Part shown: positions 60,801 through 64,000 of the stretch, piece after piece | How positions within the stretch are numbered: position 1 is the first letter of the stretch | How the letters are laid out: each line of letters starts with the position of its first letter | Assembly (NCBI GenBank): GCA_943354745.1 | Contig: CALRDB010000002.1 | Span: 3,747 to 67,746, forward strand | Length of the DNA: 64,000 bases | Direction: 5' to 3' | Source: Candidatus Nomurabacteria bacterium | Lineage (GTDB): Bacteria; Patescibacteriota; Minisyncoccia; Phycocordibacterales; UBA10002 | Program-made: the position numbers and the translations under genes | The notes under the pieces: model-generated | Seen by the model: the letters and a program-made list of their open reading frames with translations, nothing else | The model's database searches: none | What the model was told of the DNA's origin: nothing

Positions 60801-61119
60801 ACCCCACAATTTTGTTTTTGAGTCGGACGGTTACTTTTAGCGGCGCTTCATAGGAGAGCTTATTTTGCTTCGCGTAAAATTCATCAAACTTGGGTTCAGA
60901 AAGCTTGAAACCAGTAAAATCAAGTTCGAACTTTTTGCCAGAGTAGTCCTTAATAGAAGAGAACTCGGAAAAGACCTCTCGGAGCCCGTTTTCGAGCAAC
61001 CACTTAAACGAATCAACCTGAGGCTCCACGAGATTAGGGAGTGTCGTGAGCGGAGTCTTATATGCACCGAAGTACTTTTTCGGCCATGCCTGCAAATTAG
61101 ACTCTTTCTGTGTGCTCAT
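57871..61119 (-). CDS. rpoB: DNA-directed RNA polymerase subunit beta
   Basis: 1082 residues. Fork/rif region with VHPSHYGRLCPIHTPEGPNIGLI, GQNILIAFMSWSGSNYEDAI, KFAGRHGNKGVVSKVLP and the C-terminal MEVWALLGHGAAYTLREML. No lineage insertions. rplJ/rplL do not precede it; a private promoter is seen at 61399-61427. Confidence 0.98.
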   Translation of the reverse strand: MSTQKESNLQAWPKKYFGAYKTPLTTLPNLVEPQVDSFKWLLENGLREVFSEFSSIKDYSGKKFELDFTGFKLSEPKFDEFYAKQNKLSYEAPLKVTVRLKNKIVGSVKEQELFMADFPLMTSHGTFVISGIERVIVPQLARSFGVFFTAEEVKGRKYFGAKIIPARGAWIEIETDVDGALYVRIDRKRKFAVTSLLRIRGAKDEKHMLSLFSTLPQAEPHIKATIAKDHAKTTDEAYIEIHKRLRDGEIGSVENAKEFINSIFDPERYDLSKVGRFRFNKRFGKAMDEKEMDRRTISLEDLVAIVSKVILLNNTSDAAEDDIDHLGSRRVRFVGELFQQKIRVGMAQIKRNVQDRMSTVESDVTLPVNFISPKPLQARIKEFFTTNQLSQFMQQENILSELEHLRTLSALGPGGLTRERAGFEVRDVHPSHYGRLCPIHTPEGPNIGLILRLSTYARLNSFGMIETPYAKVKNGKITKEVQYLNALEEENFKIAHAATKYDTDGTILVEEVEVRLNGKPELIAREEVDYIDVATNQAFSVATSMIPFLNHDDANRALMGSNMQKQATPCLTPEAPLVATGIEETAARDTGRLIIAEEDGVISHIDARRIVLKSTKGKEKEYPLVNFSRTNGFTSFHQRPTASLGQEVKRGDVLSDTSSSDRGQMALGQNILIAFMSWSGSNYEDAIIISERLVKDSRFTSIHIEEFVVNVRDTKLGPEITTHDIPNVGESKLKNLDEDGVVRIGAEVRPGDILVGKITPKGETQLTPEERLLRSLFGEKARDVKDTSKRMENGKRGRIIGVKVFSREKGDKLESGIIKRIHIEVAELRAASVGDKFAGRHGNKGVVSKVLPEEDMPYMADGRPVDMILTPLGVPSRMNLGQILELHLGLAASTLGYQAIVPPFAGATDTEIKEELVKAGINSNGKMKLFDGRSGDKFSQDIAVGYMYIMKLHHMVEDKIHMRSIGPYSLITQQPLGGKAQGGGQRFGEMEVWALLGHGAAYTLREMLTIKSDDILGRSAAFDAIVKGERISQMNAPASFSVLLNTLRGLALDVELKKEGETGEEIPAKRSSTYERKRERSR

Positions 61120-61398
61120 AGTTAGTTAGCGTATTAAAAACTAGTAATTCAGACTCCTCTTCACATATGCAAACGAAAAAGGCCCCTTATCTTGTTGGGT
61201 CTTTTTTGGTTGCAAAATAGTATGATTATGTGGTGCTTAGCAAGATATATAGGACAGGCCTTATATAAAGCTCCCCGCTTTATACAAGATCCTTGGCTCG
61301 GAAATGAAAACACAAAGCCATTTTCACTTCTCTCACCCCACGTCGCTTATAATGCTTGCCCGCAGGGACGGAACTCACTCTTTCCGCAGGTGCCAAGG

Positions 61399-61427
61399 AG
61401 TCTAGCTTAACCCTCCTTTTTTGTCAA
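61399..61427 (-). promoter_or_regulatory. Promoter of rpoBC
   Basis: Minus strand TTGACA (61422-61427), 17-bp spacer, TAGACT (61399-61404). Leader of ~270 nt to rpoB with GC-rich pairing (CCTGCGG/CCGCAGG-like words) and, near 61170-61205, an A-rich/GGGCC-TTTTT hairpin that could attenuate. The rest of 61120-61580 shows no gene. Confidence 0.75.
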
Positions 61428-61580
61428 TAGCTTCGTTATACACAGGTGGCGGTTTTTGCTTTCGCTCTCACCATACTCGCTGAAATACGCGGAGTACGAA
61501 CATCCAGACACCTTAAGTGTGCCTCGTGTTACAATGTCGTTGTCTTTCATTCTCATATTCGTACTAATTCGTAAGTTCGT

Positions 61581-62753
61581 ATGATAAAAAAACTCTTTGG
61601 CGTTGAGAAAAACATTTTCTTCATGGGGTTGGTCTCCTTCTTCAACGACTTCTCCAATGAAATGATTGTTTCCGTCTTCCCTGCTTTCTTCAGCTCGGTA
61701 CTAAAATCAGGAGCCGCTAGCCTAGGGCTTATCGAGGGTATTGCCGATGGCTTTGCAAACGTTACGAAAATCTTTTCGGGACACCTGGCCGACAAATTAC
61801 AAAAGAGAAAACTACTTGCTCTCATCGGCTACATGCTCTCAGTAGCGACAAGACCATTCTATTTGGCTTCTTCGGTTGCTGGACATGTCCTTGGCATTAG
61901 AGTTGTCGACCGTATCGGAAAAGGTATACGTGAAGCACCTCGTGATGCCCTACTCTCTCTTTCTACTACGACCGAAACCATGGGGCGTTCGTTTGGTTTC
62001 CACCGAGCCATGGATTCTCTCGGTGCCATACTCGGCCCTTTGGCCGCCTTTTTTATTCTTGAGGCGTTTCCTGGCGCGTTTAATCGAGTCTTTCTCACTG
62101 CCTTTTTTGTCGGTCTACTTGCTCTCTTTACATTCATCTTCATTCGGGAAATACACGTCATACACAAACACGGAGGAAACGTCCACCTGCGACTCAACGC
62201 GCACACGAAAGAGTTTAAGCGTCTTCTTGGAATCATCTTTATCCTTTCCCTCGCCAACCTTCCCATCGCTCTGCTCTTACTGAGGACTCAAGACTTAGGA
62301 CTAAAGCCTAATTTTATTCCCCTCTTCTACCTCTTCTTTAGTGTTTCTTATACCACCTTTTCGGTTAAAGCCGGACAACTCTCCGATAGAGTTGGTGACA
62401 AACCGGTCATTCTCGGTGGATATCTCCTTATCGCGCTCGGATACGTTTTCATGATTTACGACCACACTCTCGTCGCCCTAGCGGTTGGCTTTATGACCTT
62501 TGGAATGGGAAGTGCTTTCACTGACGGTACACAGCGATCGTTTGCCGCGAGACTTACGGCCCCTGAAGAACGCGGAAGTGCTTATGGCCTCCTTAACGCC
62601 GCAATTGGGCTTGGACTTCTCTGTTCAGGTATCGGCGGAGGTCTCCTGTGGGAGATGTTTGGAGCCACCACGGCACTGACGGTTTCGCTTTCTCTCATTC
62701 TCGTCTCACTCATTGCGTTTGGCCTCATTGACGGCAAACACACCGACCACTAA
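61581..62753 (+). CDS. MFS transporter
   Basis: 390 residues, 11-12 TM segments. After TM2 the loop is GHLADKLQKRK; mid-loop RVVDRIGKGIREAPRDAL and GRSFGFHRAMDSLGA are typical of the UMF1-like/MFS_1 group annotated as fosmidomycin- or multidrug-type efflux. Substrate not certain. Confidence 0.87.
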   Translation: MIKKLFGVEKNIFFMGLVSFFNDFSNEMIVSVFPAFFSSVLKSGAASLGLIEGIADGFANVTKIFSGHLADKLQKRKLLALIGYMLSVATRPFYLASSVAGHVLGIRVVDRIGKGIREAPRDALLSLSTTTETMGRSFGFHRAMDSLGAILGPLAAFFILEAFPGAFNRVFLTAFFVGLLALFTFIFIREIHVIHKHGGNVHLRLNAHTKEFKRLLGIIFILSLANLPIALLLLRTQDLGLKPNFIPLFYLFFSVSYTTFSVKAGQLSDRVGDKPVILGGYLLIALGYVFMIYDHTLVALAVGFMTFGMGSAFTDGTQRSFAARLTAPEERGSAYGLLNAAIGLGLLCSGIGGGLLWEMFGATTALTVSLSLILVSLIAFGLIDGKHTDH

Positions 62754-62758
62754 GACTA

Positions 62759-63442
62759 CTACTTCTGACGTAGTTTCCACTCGTTTATTTTCGCCTGATG
62801 GCCGGAGAGAAGAATTTTGGGGACGCGGAGTTTTTTGCCTTTGTATTCAAAAGTTTCAGGACGGGTGTAGACATCGGGGCTAGCAATACGGCTTTCCTCG
62901 AGAGAATTAAAATCTCCGAGCACACCCTTCACCTGTCGTGCGATAACGTCAATCATAAGCATCGCTGGGAGTTCCCCACCGGTTAGTACGAACGGACCGA
63001 CCGATATTTCTTCCACTTTGAATGCTTTCTTCACGCGCGCATCTATTCCCTCATACCGCCCGCAAATGATGACGATGTCTTTATGTTTCGCGTACTTCAC
63101 CCCACTCTCGTTGGTGAACTGTTTCCCGCTCGGACTGAGCCAGACAAGAGGAACTTTTAGATTAAAACTTTTAGCTTTTAGCTTTTTCGACATTCCAACA
63201 TTCTTGAGAATGTTGGAATATGCTTTTTCGATGGCGCGGATAACGGGTTCGGCTTGAATGACCATGCCAGGGCCACCACCATACGGTGCGCGGTCAATGC
63301 GTTTGTGCTTATCCTCGGTGAAATCCCGTGGATTATAAAACTTCACCTGTATCTTTTTATCCTCAATGGCACGCTTCAAAATAGACTCCCCGAGGTAGGA
63401 GTCGAACGCGTGTGGAAACAGAGTTATGATGTGAAAAGTCAT
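62759..63442 (-). CDS. trmD: tRNA (guanine-N1-)-methyltransferase
   Basis: 227 residues from MTFHIITLFP; upstream codons are not convincing. SPOUT knot residues: RAPYGGGPGMV, CGRYEGIDARV, GPFVLTGGELPAMLMIDVIARQ. Methylates G37 of tRNAs. Residues ~85-107 (SNILKNVG...LKAKSFNLKV) are an in-frame insertion built from a palindrome and an AT-rich repeat. Core residues are intact. Confidence 0.95.
   Translation of the reverse strand: MTFHIITLFPHAFDSYLGESILKRAIEDKKIQVKFYNPRDFTEDKHKRIDRAPYGGGPGMVIQAEPVIRAIEKAYSNILKNVGMSKKLKAKSFNLKVPLVWLSPSGKQFTNESGVKYAKHKDIVIICGRYEGIDARVKKAFKVEEISVGPFVLTGGELPAMLMIDVIARQVKGVLGDFNSLEESRIASPDVYTRPETFEYKGKKLRVPKILLSGHQAKINEWKLRQK
63192..63219. repeat. 13-2-13 perfect palindrome inside trmD
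   Basis: ATTCCAACATTCT-TG-AGAATGTTGGAAT, next to AT-rich TTTTAGCTTTTAG words. Encodes part of the extra TrmD loop. Confidence 0.85.
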
Positions 63443-63504
63443 TTTAATAGTTAGCAGCAAGTAGATAGTAGTTAGTAGAAAGAAAAAGCGCAAGAAAAAA
63501 TTTG

Positions 63505-63533
63505 AGCCACCTGGGAAGATGGCTCACAGCAGA
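63505..63533 (-). terminator. Terminator of the GNAT gene
   Basis: Minus strand GAGCCA...TGGCTC stem followed by AAATTTTTT. Confidence 0.8.
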
Positions 63534-63541
63534 CAGTGGAG

Positions 63542-63979
63542 TTACTTGAGTTGTTTCTGGTAGCGGTTCCCTTTGACGAGTTTGTACCCTAACCTTTCGT
63601 AGAACCCTCTGGCTTCTCGACTACTGTTGAGGCAAACCTGCGAGTATAGTAACTTGATGGCGAGTGCTTCAACTTCATTCATTAGAGCTCGCCCTATACC
63701 CTGTGACTTAAGACAGTCTTTGACGCGGACAAACCCGACTTCTCCATTCCATGGCCATGTCGGTTTGATTCCGGGAGAGAGACTGACTGTGCCAATTATG
63801 GCGTCGCGTTTATCCCGCGCTACCAACATCCTTCCTCCACACTTCACAAAAAGCGGGAATGTTCGGGATTCGAAGCACCCGAACCGCTCCCACCCTTTGA
63901 ATAACTCTTGGATGCTCGTTTCGTCAGATTTGGAAACTCGTCGTCCCAGCTCCGTTATCTTAAAATGTGCAGTTTTCAT
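63542..63979 (-). CDS. GNAT-family acetyltransferase
   Basis: 145 residues from the second in-frame Met (63979), which has AAGGA eight bases upstream; the ATG at 63985 is the alternative. Acetyl-CoA binding loop LKSQGIGRALMNEVE and C-terminal ARGFYERLGYKLV are characteristic. Substrate unknown. Confidence 0.9.
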   Translation of the reverse strand: MKTAHFKITELGRRVSKSDETSIQELFKGWERFGCFESRTFPLFVKCGGRMLVARDKRDAIIGTVSLSPGIKPTWPWNGEVGFVRVKDCLKSQGIGRALMNEVEALAIKLLYSQVCLNSSREARGFYERLGYKLVKGNRYQKQLK

Positions 63980-64000
63980 CCACAAAATCCTTTCTGTATT

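Noticed and set aside
61165..61410. 72-residue plus-strand frame upstream of the MFS gene
   Set aside because: Lies within the rpoBC leader, no protein-like features.

Overview
The window looks like a stretch of a Candidate Phyla Radiation (Patescibacteria, Parcubacteria-like) chromosome. The reasons are compact single-copy housekeeping genes, many tiny secreted or membrane proteins without clear relatives, a DUF5674 protein, a free-standing SLT-type lysin, a short GluRS, AspRS and MetK, and palindromic repeats inserted even inside coding genes (truB, trmD). Ribosomal protein bL9 is present. The lineage is inferred from gene content; no rRNA is present to confirm it.

Layout. 1-5.4 kb is mostly rightward: ctp C-terminus, rplI, rpmA (leftward), two tRNAs that abut the start codons of a CapA-like and a DEDD-exonuclease gene, and a small lysin. 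5.4-30.9 kb is almost wholly leftward: a recombinase fragment, a full Xer recombinase with a dif-like 11-6-11 site, an EnvC-like M23 protein, gltX, murG-ftsW-mraY, dacA/scpB/scpA, aspS under a T-box, trpS, speD, a MFS transporter with tRNA-Arg, dnaJ, metK under a SAM-I riboswitch, tsaC and truB. The convergence of gene direction at 5.4-6.7 kb beside Xer/dif suggests the replication terminus. 31-41 kb holds an ECF sigma factor, an RRM protein, hisS, a DsbA-like oxidoreductase, a UvrD/RecB-nuclease fusion and rpoD. 50-64 kb holds dnaG, a NYN protein, small accessory genes, rpoC, rpoB, a second MFS transporter, trmD and a GNAT.

The exceptional region is 41.35-50.12 kb. About 45 hairpins, each with its own stem (typically 11 bp, 4-nt loop, often UUCG on the minus strand), recur about every 95 bp. 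They are joined by linkers with a strict 5-nt phase: AC every fifth base on the plus strand, GU in the predicted minus-strand RNA. Stem exchanges are mostly G-U wobbles only when read as minus-strand RNA, so the arrays appear to be transcribed leftward as structured RNA. The five array segments alternate with three protein genes. Most units have their own promoter (TTGNNN, 17 bp, TANTNT with TGT just before the -10) and a rho-independent terminator. The proteins are two apparent paralogues sharing a glycine-rich C-terminal pattern that recalls RAMP/Cas7-Cas5 proteins, and a DinG/XPD-type helicase with four cysteines. The gene content recalls type IV CRISPR-Cas, but there are no direct repeats, no spacers and no adaptation genes. 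I propose this as an undescribed multi-RNA ribonucleoprotein system; its function is unknown.

Other regulatory content includes a T-box leader (aspS), a SAM-I riboswitch (metK), two candidate small RNAs (about 18.2-18.5 kb and 51.95-52.04 kb), and dispersed repeat families: TGTCATTCC...GGGAATCCAG elements, TTCGTAT-rich intergenic repeats, and palindromic inserts.
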